Shown piece by piece: positions 21,201 to 29,458 of a stretch of DNA of 64,000 bases. The notes under the pieces are model-generated. The model did not search any database, had not been told where the DNA came from, and worked only from the letters and a program-made list of their open reading frames with translations. Source of the stretch: Thioalkalivibrio sp. ALMg11 (GTDB lineage: Bacteria; Pseudomonadota; Gammaproteobacteria; Ectothiorhodospirales; Ectothiorhodospiraceae). The stretch spans positions 1 to 64,000 of the forward strand of contig NZ_KB898876.1 of the NCBI RefSeq assembly GCF_000377905.1, written 5' to 3'. The position numbers and the translations under genes were made by a program. The first letter of the stretch is position 1. Every line of letters starts with the position of its first letter.

Positions 21201-21345
21201 GCGCTTCGCGATGGGCCTGGTGATCGCCAGCGGCATGGCGATCGGGACGCTGTTCACGCTGTTCGTGGTGCCCGCCGTGTATCTGTATCTCGCGCGGGAT
21301 CACCACGCCGCCGCCAGCGGAGAACCGGCGACCGCGACTTCGTGA
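18250..21345 (+). CDS. RND-family multidrug efflux transporter
   Basis: This 1031-aa proton-driven pump has the start MRFTDIFIQKPVLATVVSLF, the TM4 proton-relay motif VVDDAIIMLENISRH, two large periplasmic loops and 12 predicted TM segments. It resembles MexK/MexF-type hydrophobe/amphiphile efflux pumps. It starts 15 bases after the adaptor gene in an operon with it and TetR. An outer-membrane TolC partner would have to come from elsewhere. Confidence 0.93.
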   Translation: MRFTDIFIQKPVLATVVSLFILLFGVRAVFDLNVRQFPEVQNAVVTVSTAYIGADADLVQGFITTPMEREVAEAEGIDYLVSTSRAGISIVEAHLELDYDPNVALTQIAAQVDKIRSDLPAEAEDSVVDLSVGQDVAAMYMSFYSERLSNNQTTDYLIREVQPELATINGVQRAEILGAQSFAMRAWLDADRMAAFGVTGRDVREALQRNNVLSAVGQTRGSMVGLALTADTDLSRPEDFEQLILFDADGDLVRLSDVAEVELGSENYDTSVRFNGEAATFVGIEMAPDANALDVIAEVRQVFDERILPRLPSGLEGEIVYDSTDYIQSAIDEVLVTIGLALGIVLVVIYLFLGSLRSVIIPAVAVPLSLVGTFMLMLLMGFSLNLLTLLAMVLAIGIVVDDAIIMLENISRHIEEGMSRMDAAIQGARELAWPIVAMSTTLVAVFLPLGFIGGLTGTLFVEFAFTLAATVVISGIVAITLSPMMCSKILRDGATEKRGRIEGWLDTRFDGLQQRYRRRLHGALNDRFTIAVFGAIVLVSCYFLFVTSQTELEPPEDQGFAFSIMEGDAYMGLDWLERNTALTDQFLDEIPELENIFIVNGFGGGPGIAGAGNQALGGFVLAPWDQRDRDTETILQEELQPRLDRIPALEVFAIQPPQLPTPGDGAPVSVVLGSTGSFEELEQFASEIMQRAMATGRFIFMDSDLDFDQPQVDLKIDRERAAQLGIDMATLNADLATMLSGGFAGRFAMENRSYRVIPQVQRSERLNPEQLEELFTRTRDGEPIPLSSIVTLEETVTPRSLKRFQQLNAVTLSGVPRPGVTLGEALDIVDRIAADVLPPDVSVDYAGQSRQLKAEGSELVITFFFALLVIFLVLAAQFESFRDPLIILTTVPMSIAGALIFISLGVTSLNIYTQVGLLTLIGLIAKHGILIVEFANQLQRQGRTLREAIEEAAALRLRPILMTTTATVVAMVPLLMAAGAGAGSRFAMGLVIASGMAIGTLFTLFVVPAVYLYLARDHHAAASGEPATATS

Positions 21346-21659
21346 GGTCCGGGCAGGCCGTGCCCGGGGTGCTGCCTGCGGCCGGTAACGCGGGCTTGTA
21401 CCCTGCATCGCGCCAAAGGCATGCATCGGCTACGGTCTTCGACTACAATCGACAACCGCAATCCGTCGCGGTCGGCGTCCCGACGCCTGACTGCAACCTT
21501 GCGAACCCGAACCCCCGCCGGTCAGCGGCCCTCCCGCTGCCCGGCTTTTATATAAACGATAGTCTATCGGTCGCATCTAGATTATTTATTTGTTATTAGT
21601 GATTGCCCTCCCTAATCTAGGCGACCATCACGATTAACCAACGCGTAGGAGAAGGCCAC
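21346..21659 (+). promoter_or_regulatory. Carboxysome/RuBisCO operon control region
   Basis: This 314-base gap precedes cbbL. From about 21545 it turns AT-rich and holds two symmetrical elements. One is a 13-base palindrome, CGATAGTCTATCG (21557-21569). The other is an inverted repeat with arms 21569-21584 and 21613-21626 (GGTCGC..CTAGATTA / TAATCTAGGCGACC), separated by a T/A-rich stretch. These are plausible CbbR (LysR-type) sites overlapping the promoter, with a TATAAA at 21551. The -10/-35 choice is uncertain. The SD AGGAGAAGG lies just before the cbbL ATG. Confidence 0.65.
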
Positions 21660-23084
21660 ATGTCTGCCGCCAAGAAGTACTCCGCGGGCGTCAAGGATTA
21701 CCGCGAAACATACTGGATGCCCGAATACACGCCGCTGGATACTGACCTGCTGGCGTGTTTCAAGATTACCCCGCAGCCCGGTATCGACCGCGAAGAAGCT
21801 GCCGCCGCCGTGGCAGCCGAGTCCTCCACCGGTACCTGGACCACGGTGTGGACCGACCTCTTGACCGACATGGATTACTACAAGGGTCGGGCGTACATGA
21901 TCGAGGACGTCCCGGGAGACGACGAGTCCTTCTACGCGTTCATCGCCTACCCGATCGACCTGTTCGAAGAAGGCTCCATGGTGAACGTGTTCACCTCCCT
22001 GGTCGGTAACGTGTTCGGCTTCAAGGCCGTGCGTATGCTGCGCCTGGAAGACGTGCGCTTCCCGATCGCCTACGTGAAGACCTGTGGCGGTCCGCCCATG
22101 GGTATCCAGGTTGAACGTGACCGCCTGAACAAGTACGGCCGCCCGATGCTGGGCTGTACCATCAAGCCGAAGCTGGGCCTGTCCGCGAAGAACTACGGCC
22201 GTGCCGTGTACGAGTGCCTGCGTGGTGGTCTCGACTTCACCAAGGACGACGAAAACGTCAACTCCCAGCCGTTCATGCGCTGGCGTGACCGCTTCGATTT
22301 CGTCCAGGAAGCGACCGAAAAGGCCGAAGCCGAGACCGGCGAGCGCAAGGGTCACTACCTGAACGTCACCGCGCCGACCCCGGAAGAGATGTACAAGCGT
22401 GCCGAGTACGCCAAGGAAATTGGCGCACCGATCATCATGCACGACTACATCACCGGCGGCTTCTGTGCCAATACGGGCCTGGCCAACTGGTGCCGCGACA
22501 ACGGCATGCTGCTGCACATCCACCGTGCCATGCACGCGGTTATCGACCGTCATCCGAAGCACGGTATCCACTTCCGTGTGCTCGCCAAGATCCTGCGTCT
22601 GTCCGGCGGTGACCACCTCCACACCGGCACCGTGGTCGGCAAGCTGGAAGGCGACCGCGCCGCGACGCTTGGCTGGATCGATCTGCTGCGTGAATCCTTC
22701 ATCCCGGAAGACCGCTCGCGCGGCATCTTCTTCGATCAGGACTGGGGTTCCATGCCGGGCGTGTTCGCCGTGGCCTCCGGTGGTATCCACGTCTGGCACA
22801 TGCCGGCCTTGGTCGCCATCTTCGGCGACGACTCCGTGCTGCAGTTCGGTGGCGGCACCCTGGGCCACCCGTGGGGCAATGCTCCGGGCGCGACCGCCAA
22901 CCGTGTGGCCGTCGAGGCCTGCGTCCAGGCCCGCAACGAGGGTCGCGAGATCGAGAAGGAAGGCAAGGAGATCCTGACCCAGGCCGCCCAGCACAGTCCC
23001 GAACTGAAGATCGCCATGGAAACGTGGAAGGAAATCAAGTTCGAGTTCGACACCACCGACAAGCTGGACGTCCAACACAAGTGA
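21660..23084 (+). CDS. cbbL: RuBisCO large subunit, form IA
   Basis: This 474-aa protein has family-typical length. Signatures include [39 protein letters not shown] (carbamylated Lys and Mg-binding Asp/Glu), and the C-terminal [13 protein letters not shown]. It is the first gene of the carboxysome operon and fixes CO2 to ribulose-1,5-bisphosphate inside the shell. Codon use is more biased (AAG, GGT, CGT) than in neighbours, as expected for high expression. Confidence 0.98.
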   Translation: MSAAKKYSAGVKDYRETYWMPEYTPLDTDLLACFKITPQPGIDREEAAAAVAAESSTGTWTTVWTDLLTDMDYYKGRAYMIEDVPGDDESFYAFIAYPIDLFEEGSMVNVFTSLVGNVFGFKAVRMLRLEDVRFPIAYVKTCGGPPMGIQVERDRLNKYGRPMLGCTIKPKLGLSAKNYGRAVYECLRGGLDFTKDDENVNSQPFMRWRDRFDFVQEATEKAEAETGERKGHYLNVTAPTPEEMYKRAEYAKEIGAPIIMHDYITGGFCANTGLANWCRDNGMLLHIHRAMHAVIDRHPKHGIHFRVLAKILRLSGGDHLHTGTVVGKLEGDRAATLGWIDLLRESFIPEDRSRGIFFDQDWGSMPGVFAVASGGIHVWHMPALVAIFGDDSVLQFGGGTLGHPWGNAPGATANRVAVEACVQARNEGREIEKEGKEILTQAAQHSPELKIAMETWKEIKFEFDTTDKLDVQHK

Positions 23085-23092
23085 TCGTCCGT

Positions 23093-23122
23093 GTGCGGGC
23101 GGCCTGAGTGGGCCGCCCGCAC
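23093..23122 (+). other. Intercistronic hairpin cbbL-cbbS
   Basis: A perfect 12-bp GC-rich stem, GTGCGGGCGGCC (23093-23104) with 23111-23122, and a 6-base loop lie in the 69-base cbbL-cbbS gap. There is no T-run, so it is more likely an mRNA-stabilising or processing structure than a terminator. Confidence 0.7.
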
Positions 23123-23153
23123 CTTCAGAGAACAAGCGCATAGGATTAACGAC

Positions 23154-23486
23154 ATGTCCGATATTCAGAACTTCAAGCCGGTGCAGAAGTACGAGACCTT
23201 CTCCTACCTGCCCGAGATGAACGCCGATCAGGTTCGCCGTCAGATCGAATACGCCATTGCCCAGGGCTGGAATCCGGCGGTCGAGTACAGCGAAAAAGAA
23301 CACGCCATGTCCAACTACTGGTACATGTGGAAGCTCCCGATGTTTGGCGAGCAGTCCGTCGAGACCGTGCTGAGCGAGATCGAGCAGTGCCGCCGTGCCA
23401 ATCCCGGCATGATGGTCCGCTTCCTCGCCTACGATAACTACGCCCAGAGTCAGGGCACGGCCTTCGTGGTCGACCGCGGTCGCTAA
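23154..23486 (+). CDS. cbbS: RuBisCO small subunit
   Basis: The 110-aa form IA small subunit has [20 protein letters not shown] at the N-terminus, then [14 protein letters not shown] and [13 protein letters not shown]. It assembles with CbbL as L8S8 and is bound by the CsoS2 N-terminal repeats for encapsulation. It is flanked by strong hairpins on both sides. Confidence 0.98.
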   Translation: MSDIQNFKPVQKYETFSYLPEMNADQVRRQIEYAIAQGWNPAVEYSEKEHAMSNYWYMWKLPMFGEQSVETVLSEIEQCRRANPGMMVRFLAYDNYAQSQGTAFVVDRGR

Positions 23487-23497
23487 GGACCCGGTAC

Positions 23498-23525
23498 CTG
23501 CCGGGTCCGCCTTCGGGCCCGGCAG
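23498..23525 (+). other. Intercistronic hairpin cbbS-csoS2
   Basis: CTGCCGGGTCCG (23498-23509) pairs with CGGGCCCGGCAG (23514-23525), twelve pairs with one G-U, across a CCTT loop. The following sequence is TTCAGTAAAG, not a T-tract. It lies where RuBisCO message should exceed shell message, consistent with a 3' stabilising or attenuating element. Confidence 0.7.
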
Positions 23526-23575
23526 TTCAGTAAAGCGTTATTTACCGTTGCTGCCGCCAACTGTAAGGAAGTGCC

Positions 23576-26500
23576 ATGAGTAATCCGACATCTGCGTCTG
23601 AAGGTCTCTCGGGGCGTGAACGTGCCCTGGAACGGCGCAAAGCCATGTCCCGTAATGGCAAGGCTGCCGTCAAGTCGACCGGTCAAACCAAGGGGAGCAG
23701 CCGCTCCGCCGTGGCTGCGCGGGACGCGCGCCAGGCGAAACCGGACCCTGTCCCGGCGCCCCAGACGCGGGAGCGGGAAATGCACTCCAGTGAATCCTCG
23801 TCGCAGGTCTCCGTCGAGACCCGCGACACCACCCCCGAGCGCCGGCCCGATCCGGGCGCGCACGCGGGTGCCTCCAGTGGTCGCCAGGTAGCCCTTGAGC
23901 GGCGCCAGAAAATGGCGCGCCAGGGCAAGAAAGCCGTGGGCCGAACCAATACCCGTGCGCAGGCTGCGGGTGGCATGGCCCCCGCCGGCGCTGAGCGTTC
24001 GCGCCAGCTGGAAGCGCTGGCCCAGTCGCAGAACGTCGAGGTCGATTGCTCGAACATGAGCGGTCGCGAGATCTGCCGCCTGCGGCGTCAGGCGCTTTCC
24101 ACGGAAGGCAAGAAAGCCGTTGCGCCGGAACCGCGCCGTGGGGATCGCATCAAGGGATCGGAGCCGGTGGCTGCTGCGACCCAGGAATCCAAGAAGGATT
24201 GCGGCTGCGGCTGCAAGGGCGAGAAGGCCGAGCGCGATGCGTCGGTAAACAGCGCCCCGAGCCGCGACTCCGCGATGGTCGAAAGCGGCCTGGACCAGCT
24301 GTGCGACAAGGTCGAATCCGGGGGTGAGGCCGCTGGCCCGCACCCGATGATCTCCGAGGTTCGTGCGATCTGCATGGCCCGCCGCGATGCCATGGCGCAA
24401 AACGGCAAGCAGGCCCTGCGCCGTCGCTTCAACGGCGGTCAGGCCCGCGGCACCCTGCCGCAGGAAGGTGCCTGGAAGGCCTCCAAGCGCAAGGGTATGT
24501 CCACTCGCGAAGTGGCTCGCCAGCGCCGCGACGAACAGTGCAAGCTGGGCCGTGGCTCCTCCGAGCCGGGTCGGCCCTGCGGTCGGCCACGCCCCGTCGA
24601 GGGCGATGTGCCGCCGAAAGTTGAAGAGGGCACCACGCTCGCCGGCAGCCACGTCAGTGGCACGCAGGTCGAGCGGACCTCCGGCGTTACCGGCACCGAG
24701 GCGGGCAGCTGCTCGTCGGTCACCGGGACCGAATACCTTGGGGTGGAACATTACGAGCGTTACTGTGGCGTGTCCCCCGCAGGCAATCCGCCGAAGGTGG
24801 GCGCTTCGCACACGGCGCACGGCCAGTCCGTCAGTGGCACCGAGGTCGGTCGTTCGACCCGCGTGACCGGCGACGAGCGTGGGGCCTGCGAGACGATCAC
24901 CGGCACCGAATACCTCAGTACCGAGCAGTACGAAGGCTTCTGCGGCACGCGTCCGCAGGCCGGGCCGGCCCGAACCAGCGTGATGGTCACCCGTCAAGGG
25001 GAAGGCGTATCGGGCACCTCGGTCGGGCGTAGCCCGAGCGTTACCGGCGACGAAGCCGGCTCTTGCCGCGATGTGACCGGTACCGAGTACCTGAACACCG
25101 CGGCCAGCGAGGTTCCCTGTAACACGGGAAAGTCGAACGGGGCGCCGGCGAAGGTCGGCGTGATGCACACGCTTCGCGGTCGTGAATTGACCGGGCCTGA
25201 AGTCGGGCGCTCCATCAACGTGACCGGTAACGAATATGGCAGCTGCAAGCCGGTGACCGGGACCGAGTATCTCGGCACCGAGCAGTTCCAGGGCTTTTGC
25301 GGTACTCGCCCGGAGCCGGCCCCGGCCAAGGTCCAGGAGTCGCACACCATGGATGACCAGAGCGTGACCGGAGTGGCCGTGGGCCGCAGCCAGCACGTGA
25401 CCGGCGATGAGCGCGGCTCCTGTGCCTCGCTGACCGGTACGCCGTACTACAACAAGTCCGACTTTGGTGAACTGTGCGACCGCCCGGACGCCGGCGGTGT
25501 GCCCAAGGTTGGTGTGATGCACACCCTCCGGGGTCGGGAGGTTTCGGGCACCCAGGTGGATCATTCGATCCACGTCACGGGAGACGAATATGGCGGCTGC
25601 AAGCCGATCACCGGAACTGAATACGCCGGTTCTGAGCATTACGACGCTTTCTGTGGCGGTCAGCGCCCGGAAGCCAGTCCGGAGAAGGTGACTGTGGGCC
25701 GTACCTGGAACCAGCAGATTGTTTCCGGCTCCGCGATCGGGCGTTCCTCGCGGGTGACCGGTGACGAGTACGGTTCCTGTAAGCCAATCAGCGGCACCGC
25801 CTATATCGGTCCGGATCAGTACGATCAGTTCTGCGATACGCAGGATTCGAAGGAGGCCGGGACCCGTGTGGCCGAGCGCCAGTCCACGCCGGGGCACTCG
25901 CTGTCCGGCAGCCAACCGGGCTACGACAAGCGCGTGACCGGTACCGAACGTGGCGCCTGTCAGGACGTTTCCGGTTCCCCGTACGTGGGCGGCAAAGAGT
26001 TTGCCCAGAGCTGCACCAGTGCGGCGAGCAGTCTGCATCCGCGTCTGCGCCCGGAGGGCATGGGCACGCAGGCGGCTCCGGCTCAGCCAGCGCCACAGGA
26101 ATCCGCTCGCCCGATGCCCAACGCCGGTTTCAGTGTGGACACGCCGGCGCGGGTCGCCGCGGAGCGTCGTGAACGCGTGACTGGCACGGCCTATGGCACT
26201 AGCGGAAGCCTGACCGGTTCGATCAACAAGGCGATGGGTCTGGTCTCCGGCACCGAAGAGTTCCGTTATGGCGCCAGCAAGCAGTCCGTGGCCGCGGAGC
26301 CGGTGGAAGAAGCGGAGAAGGTCGGTGCCAACCGGGTGACGCTGAACGGCAGCAGCAATGGCGTCTCCATTACCGGCGACGACTGGGGGCGCGGTGACCA
26401 CGTGACCGGGACCGAGGGCCTCTCGACGCGCCGCAACCAGACGCAGAAGGGCAACCCGCGTGGTGAAGGCCGCAGCGCTTATATCAATCGGGAACTCGAG

Positions 26501-26593
26501 CGCAAGGAAGCGCCCCCGAGCAGGATCACGGGTTCCTCCGGGAACAGCGACGCCGGTTCTCTGGTGACGCTGTCCGGCGGGGCGCGCGGTTAA
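23576..26593 (+). CDS. csoS2: Carboxysome scaffold protein CsoS2
   Basis: This 1005-aa intrinsically disordered scaffold is longer than the about 870 aa familiar from Halothiobacillus. The N-terminal region has four or so RuBisCO-binding helices (ALERRKAMSRNGKAAV, ALERRQKMARQGKKAV, CRLRRQALSTEGKKAV, MARRDAMAQNGKQAL) and a Cys-rich DCGCGCKGEK. The middle region, from about 361 to 810, has eight repeats of the type SGTxVGRSxxVTGDExGSCxxVTGTEYL with paired cysteines. The C-terminal region from about 850 carries variant repeats and ends in SRITGSSGNSDAG. It links RuBisCO to the shell. A -1 slippery heptamer lies at codons 517-519. Confidence 0.97.
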   Translation: MSNPTSASEGLSGRERALERRKAMSRNGKAAVKSTGQTKGSSRSAVAARDARQAKPDPVPAPQTREREMHSSESSSQVSVETRDTTPERRPDPGAHAGASSGRQVALERRQKMARQGKKAVGRTNTRAQAAGGMAPAGAERSRQLEALAQSQNVEVDCSNMSGREICRLRRQALSTEGKKAVAPEPRRGDRIKGSEPVAAATQESKKDCGCGCKGEKAERDASVNSAPSRDSAMVESGLDQLCDKVESGGEAAGPHPMISEVRAICMARRDAMAQNGKQALRRRFNGGQARGTLPQEGAWKASKRKGMSTREVARQRRDEQCKLGRGSSEPGRPCGRPRPVEGDVPPKVEEGTTLAGSHVSGTQVERTSGVTGTEAGSCSSVTGTEYLGVEHYERYCGVSPAGNPPKVGASHTAHGQSVSGTEVGRSTRVTGDERGACETITGTEYLSTEQYEGFCGTRPQAGPARTSVMVTRQGEGVSGTSVGRSPSVTGDEAGSCRDVTGTEYLNTAASEVPCNTGKSNGAPAKVGVMHTLRGRELTGPEVGRSINVTGNEYGSCKPVTGTEYLGTEQFQGFCGTRPEPAPAKVQESHTMDDQSVTGVAVGRSQHVTGDERGSCASLTGTPYYNKSDFGELCDRPDAGGVPKVGVMHTLRGREVSGTQVDHSIHVTGDEYGGCKPITGTEYAGSEHYDAFCGGQRPEASPEKVTVGRTWNQQIVSGSAIGRSSRVTGDEYGSCKPISGTAYIGPDQYDQFCDTQDSKEAGTRVAERQSTPGHSLSGSQPGYDKRVTGTERGACQDVSGSPYVGGKEFAQSCTSAASSLHPRLRPEGMGTQAAPAQPAPQESARPMPNAGFSVDTPARVAAERRERVTGTAYGTSGSLTGSINKAMGLVSGTEEFRYGASKQSVAAEPVEEAEKVGANRVTLNGSSNGVSITGDDWGRGDHVTGTEGLSTRRNQTQKGNPRGEGRSAYINRELERKEAPPSRITGSSGNSDAGSLVTLSGGARG
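25126..25132 (+). other. Candidate -1 ribosomal frameshift site in csoS2
   Basis: GGGAAAG lies in X_XXY_YYZ phase (codons ACG GGA AAG, residues 517-519). Ten bases downstream a small hairpin is possible (CGCCG 25143-25147 with CGGCG 25156-25160). After slippage the new frame stops at TGA 25183-25185, adding 17 residues and giving about 536 aa. Programmed -1 frameshifting that makes CsoS2A and CsoS2B is established for Halothiobacillus; its use here is inferred. Confidence 0.5.
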
Positions 26594-26617
26594 GGACAGG
26601 AGAGGACTCTGAACGTC

Positions 26618-28165
26618 ATGGTGCGTGGTCGCCGCAAAAACAGCTCCATGGGCTCGCGCTTCGCGAAGTCCCGGGTTGCGGCTGCGCGCGCGGCGGTGCC
26701 GAGCTCTGCGGCGGCGGTATCCGCTGTGCCGGCCTGTGAGTCTTCCGTGCCGGAGGGGACGCGCGAGCTGACGGCGGGTCATGCGTTGGCGGATGTCCCG
26801 ATGAACGAGCGGTTGCACGCCTTCGAGCAGGGGTTCCGGGAGCGCTTCGCGCAGCTGGTTCCGGTGCTGAAGGAGGTGCATGCGCTGCAGCACGAGCGCG
26901 ACTTCGAGGCACGTGCGCAGGCGATCGTCGAGGAGCGCCTGGGGTATCAGCTGCCGCAAAAGGCGCTGGAGGATGCCTGGATCAACGATCTGGATACGCG
27001 CGAACTGTATCTGCACGGGACGTTCGAGCTGTTTGATCAGGTGGTCAACGAATACTGGGCCGGCCGTGATGACCTGGTCGCCGAAGCGGAAAGCGCAATT
27101 GCGTATTTCCTCGACTGCGACTTCCACGAAGTGGACATCTCCCCGTGCTCGGACGGCCGACTGCTGGGGTTGCGCCGCTTCATCCTGCGGCTTCCTGATC
27201 TCGCGGTGCGAGTGAAGAGTTACGCCGGGGCGCAGTTCGACATCGAAGAGGATGTACGTCACTGGACCAAGCGCGAACTACTGCGCTTCCGTGAGGGGCG
27301 GCCGACCACGGCCGATGTCCCCAGCCGCTATCTGAAGATTGCGGCTTACCACTACAGTGGCGCGGATCCGCTGCATCAGGGATGCGCGGCGCACGGCAAC
27401 AGCGAGCGCGATGCGGCGGACGGTGCCCTGCACCAGCTGCGCGCGTTTCGTCAGGCGATCGAGAACACCTACTGCTGTGGGGCCTCGGTCGACACGCTGC
27501 TAATCGGGGTGGATACCGATACGGATGCGATCAAGATCCACATCCCGGACGCGGACACACGGATGAGCCTGTATCGCTTCGTGGAAAGCGCGGAGTTGTA
27601 CCGGGCGACGCAAGGGCTGGACGACCAGACCGCATCGCTGCGGGTGTATCAGGCGATCCAGGACACGATTCACCAGCAGGGCTGGGGGCGCGGTAACGGC
27701 GCGCCGCACGAAGGAATGCTGCGCCTGATCTCGCGGCTGCTGCTGAGCAATATTTCGCAGCTGGATTATGTGGCGCGCTATCACGGAGGCCATTACGCCG
27801 ATGTCGGCCACCGCGAGCGCGTGATTATCGTCGGTCAGGAGATCGAGGAGATGCAGGTTCGCAACTTCGCGTACTTCGCTCACCTGGAGACGATGGAAGA
27901 GGGCGCCGAGGGGATGGATGTCGGCGTGAACAAGATTTTTCGCAAGCTGAATGTCGAGCGCGGCCTGCCGATTCCGGTGGTGGTGCATTACCGCTACGAC
28001 CGCAAGGTGCCGGGATCGCGGGAGCGGGTCGAGGCGCGTTGTCGCCGAATTCGCAACACGATCATGGATCGCTATCGCGACCTGGCTGAAAAGGGCCTGA
28101 TCGGCTGCCACATGGTGATCCGCGACAAACGCAGCGGAAGCCGTCTGGAACCACTGGCCGCCTGA
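26618..28165 (+). CDS. csoSCA: Carboxysomal carbonic anhydrase CsoSCA
   Basis: This 515-aa beta-like carbonic anhydrase (epsilon class, formerly CsoS3) converts bicarbonate to CO2 in the carboxysome lumen. Zinc-site residues align with the family: Cys177-x-Asp-x-Arg181 in DISPCSDGR, His245 in AAYHYSG and Cys256 in LHQGCAAHG. The N-terminal ~50 residues are Ala/Ser/Arg-rich and disordered, as in the RuBisCO-binding tail of the family. AGGAGAGG is upstream of ATG 26618; ATG 26648 is an alternative. Confidence 0.97.
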   Translation: MVRGRRKNSSMGSRFAKSRVAAARAAVPSSAAAVSAVPACESSVPEGTRELTAGHALADVPMNERLHAFEQGFRERFAQLVPVLKEVHALQHERDFEARAQAIVEERLGYQLPQKALEDAWINDLDTRELYLHGTFELFDQVVNEYWAGRDDLVAEAESAIAYFLDCDFHEVDISPCSDGRLLGLRRFILRLPDLAVRVKSYAGAQFDIEEDVRHWTKRELLRFREGRPTTADVPSRYLKIAAYHYSGADPLHQGCAAHGNSERDAADGALHQLRAFRQAIENTYCCGASVDTLLIGVDTDTDAIKIHIPDADTRMSLYRFVESAELYRATQGLDDQTASLRVYQAIQDTIHQQGWGRGNGAPHEGMLRLISRLLLSNISQLDYVARYHGGHYADVGHRERVIIVGQEIEEMQVRNFAYFAHLETMEEGAEGMDVGVNKIFRKLNVERGLPIPVVVHYRYDRKVPGSRERVEARCRRIRNTIMDRYRDLAEKGLIGCHMVIRDKRSGSRLEPLAA

Positions 28166-28182
28166 CGCACACGGGAACGGGA

Positions 28183-28434
28183 ATGAAGATCTGCAAGGTT
28201 GAGAAGACGCTGGTTTCGACCAACCGCATCCGCGATCTGGGGCACCGGCCGTTGCTGGTGGTTCAGGAAAAGGCGGGTGGGCCGCGCACCGTGGCGGTCG
28301 ATGCGGTCGGGTGCGTGCCCGGGGACTGGGTCATCGTGGTGGGCAGCTCGGCGGCGCGCGAAGCGGCCGGTGACAAGTCCTACCCGAGTGACGCGACGAT
28401 CGTCGGGATCATTGATTACTGGGAGGAGCAGTAG
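28183..28434 (+). CDS. csoS4A: Carboxysome pentameric vertex protein CsoS4A
   Basis: This 83-aa BMV/EutN-CcmL-type protein has MKICKVEKTLVSTNRIRDLGH, VAVDAVGCVPGDWVIVVGSSAAREA and TIVGIIDYWEE. Pentamers cap the icosahedral vertices. It starts 17 bases after csoSCA. Confidence 0.95.
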   Translation: MKICKVEKTLVSTNRIRDLGHRPLLVVQEKAGGPRTVAVDAVGCVPGDWVIVVGSSAAREAAGDKSYPSDATIVGIIDYWEEQ

Positions 28435-28438
28435 CTCC

Positions 28439-28771
28439 ATGGAAATCATGCAGGTGCAGGATGAACTGGTGGTGACCCGTCGCGTCGACGGGTTGAGCAC
28501 TATTTCCCTGCGCGTGCTGGTCGACCAGAAGGGTGCGCTGAGTGTGGCCGTGGATCCGGTTGGGGCGCATCCGGGAAACTGGGTGTTCACCATCAGCGGG
28601 TCGGCCGCGCGGCTCGCGCTGGACGACAACACTATCCAGACCGATCTCACGATCGGCGGCATCATCGACCACTGGGACGATGGTGGTAAGAAGACGGAAG
28701 GGTCGAAGGACGTGGCAGGACAAGACCAGACCGATGCACAGCGCTCTGCTGGTTCCCGCAAGGCGGCGTGA
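28439..28771 (+). CDS. csoS4B: Carboxysome pentameric vertex protein CsoS4B, with C-terminal tail
   Basis: The EutN/CcmL fold (MEIMQVQDELVVTRRVDGL, HPGNWVFTISGSAARLAL, GGIIDHWDD) occupies the first ~82 residues, the usual family length. About 28 further polar residues (KKTEGSKDVAGQDQTDAQRS and more) follow before the stop, for 110 aa total. The tail looks disordered and could extend outward from, or into, the vertex pore. It starts four bases after csoS4A. Confidence 0.93.
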   Translation: MEIMQVQDELVVTRRVDGLSTISLRVLVDQKGALSVAVDPVGAHPGNWVFTISGSAARLALDDNTIQTDLTIGGIIDHWDDGGKKTEGSKDVAGQDQTDAQRSAGSRKAA

Positions 28772-28816
28772 GCGTCATTTTTGTTTTAAAAAACCGTAAA
28801 TCCAGGAGAGAAGACA

Positions 28817-29116
28817 ATGGCAACTGAACGTTTTGGTGTGGCGCTGGGCATGATCGAGACCCGTGGTCTGGTGCCGGCGATTGAAGCGGCCGATGCAATG
28901 ACCAAGGCCTCCGAAGTGCGTCTGATCGGTCGCCAGTTCGTCGGTGGCGGCTACGTGACCGTGCTGGTCCGTGGCGAAACCGGTGCCGTGAACGCCGCTG
29001 TGCGTGCCGGTGCGGATTCCTGCGAGCGCGTGGGTGACGGCCTGGTGGCCGCGCACATCATCGCCCGCGTGCATTCCGAAGTGGAAAGCATCCTGCCCGA
29101 GCAGGTTGAAAAGTAA
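28817..29116 (+). CDS. csoS1C: Carboxysome hexameric shell protein (CsoS1C-type)
   Basis: This 99-aa BMC-domain protein has GVALGMIETRGLVPAIEAAD, RGETGAVNAAVRAGADSCER and a short acidic C-terminus. Hexamers tile the shell facets with central pores for metabolites. An AT-rich leader (28780-28799) and an AGGAGAG site precede it, so an internal promoter is possible. It shares a 77-base identical run with the next paralogue. Confidence 0.95.
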   Translation: MATERFGVALGMIETRGLVPAIEAADAMTKASEVRLIGRQFVGGGYVTVLVRGETGAVNAAVRAGADSCERVGDGLVAAHIIARVHSEVESILPEQVEK

Positions 29117-29147
29117 ATCATCAGTAACGCTTGATAGGAGTTGAGTA

Positions 29148-29441
29148 ATGGCTAGCGAAAACTTTGGTGTGGCCCTCGGCATGATCGAGACCCGTGGTCT
29201 GGTGCCGGCGATCGAGGCCGCGGACGCAATGACCAAGGCCTCCGAGGTGCGTCTGATCGGGCGTCAGTTCGTGGGTGGTGGTTACGTGACCGTGCTGGTC
29301 CGTGGCGAAACCGGTGCCGTGAACGCCGCTGTGCGTGCCGGTGCGGATTCCTGCGAGCGTGTCGGTGACGGCCTGGTGGCTGCGCACATCATTGCTCGCG
29401 TCCATTCCGAGGTGGAAAACATCCTCCCGGAAAAGCCGTAA
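29148..29441 (+). CDS. csoS1A: Carboxysome hexameric shell protein (CsoS1A-type)
   Basis: This 97-aa BMC-domain protein is nearly identical to the preceding one. Differences are confined to the first few residues (ASENFG) and the last few (SEVENILPEKP). It is a major facet protein. Assignment among CsoS1A and CsoS1C rests on gene order. A strong terminator-like hairpin follows. Confidence 0.95.
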   Translation: MASENFGVALGMIETRGLVPAIEAADAMTKASEVRLIGRQFVGGGYVTVLVRGETGAVNAAVRAGADSCERVGDGLVAAHIIARVHSEVENILPEKP

Positions 29442-29458
29442 CTCACGGCGGCCGAACC

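Noticed and set aside
24650-25960. Regularly spaced repeats suggestive of a CRISPR-like array
   Set aside because: They are degenerate in-frame repeats coding for the CsoS2 middle region, with no identical direct repeats or cas genes.
23483-27262. 1259-codon antisense open frame opposite csoS2 and csoSCA
   Set aside because: It mirrors codon bias and the repeats of csoS2; its product is low-complexity Gly/Thr/His-rich and has no start context or domain.
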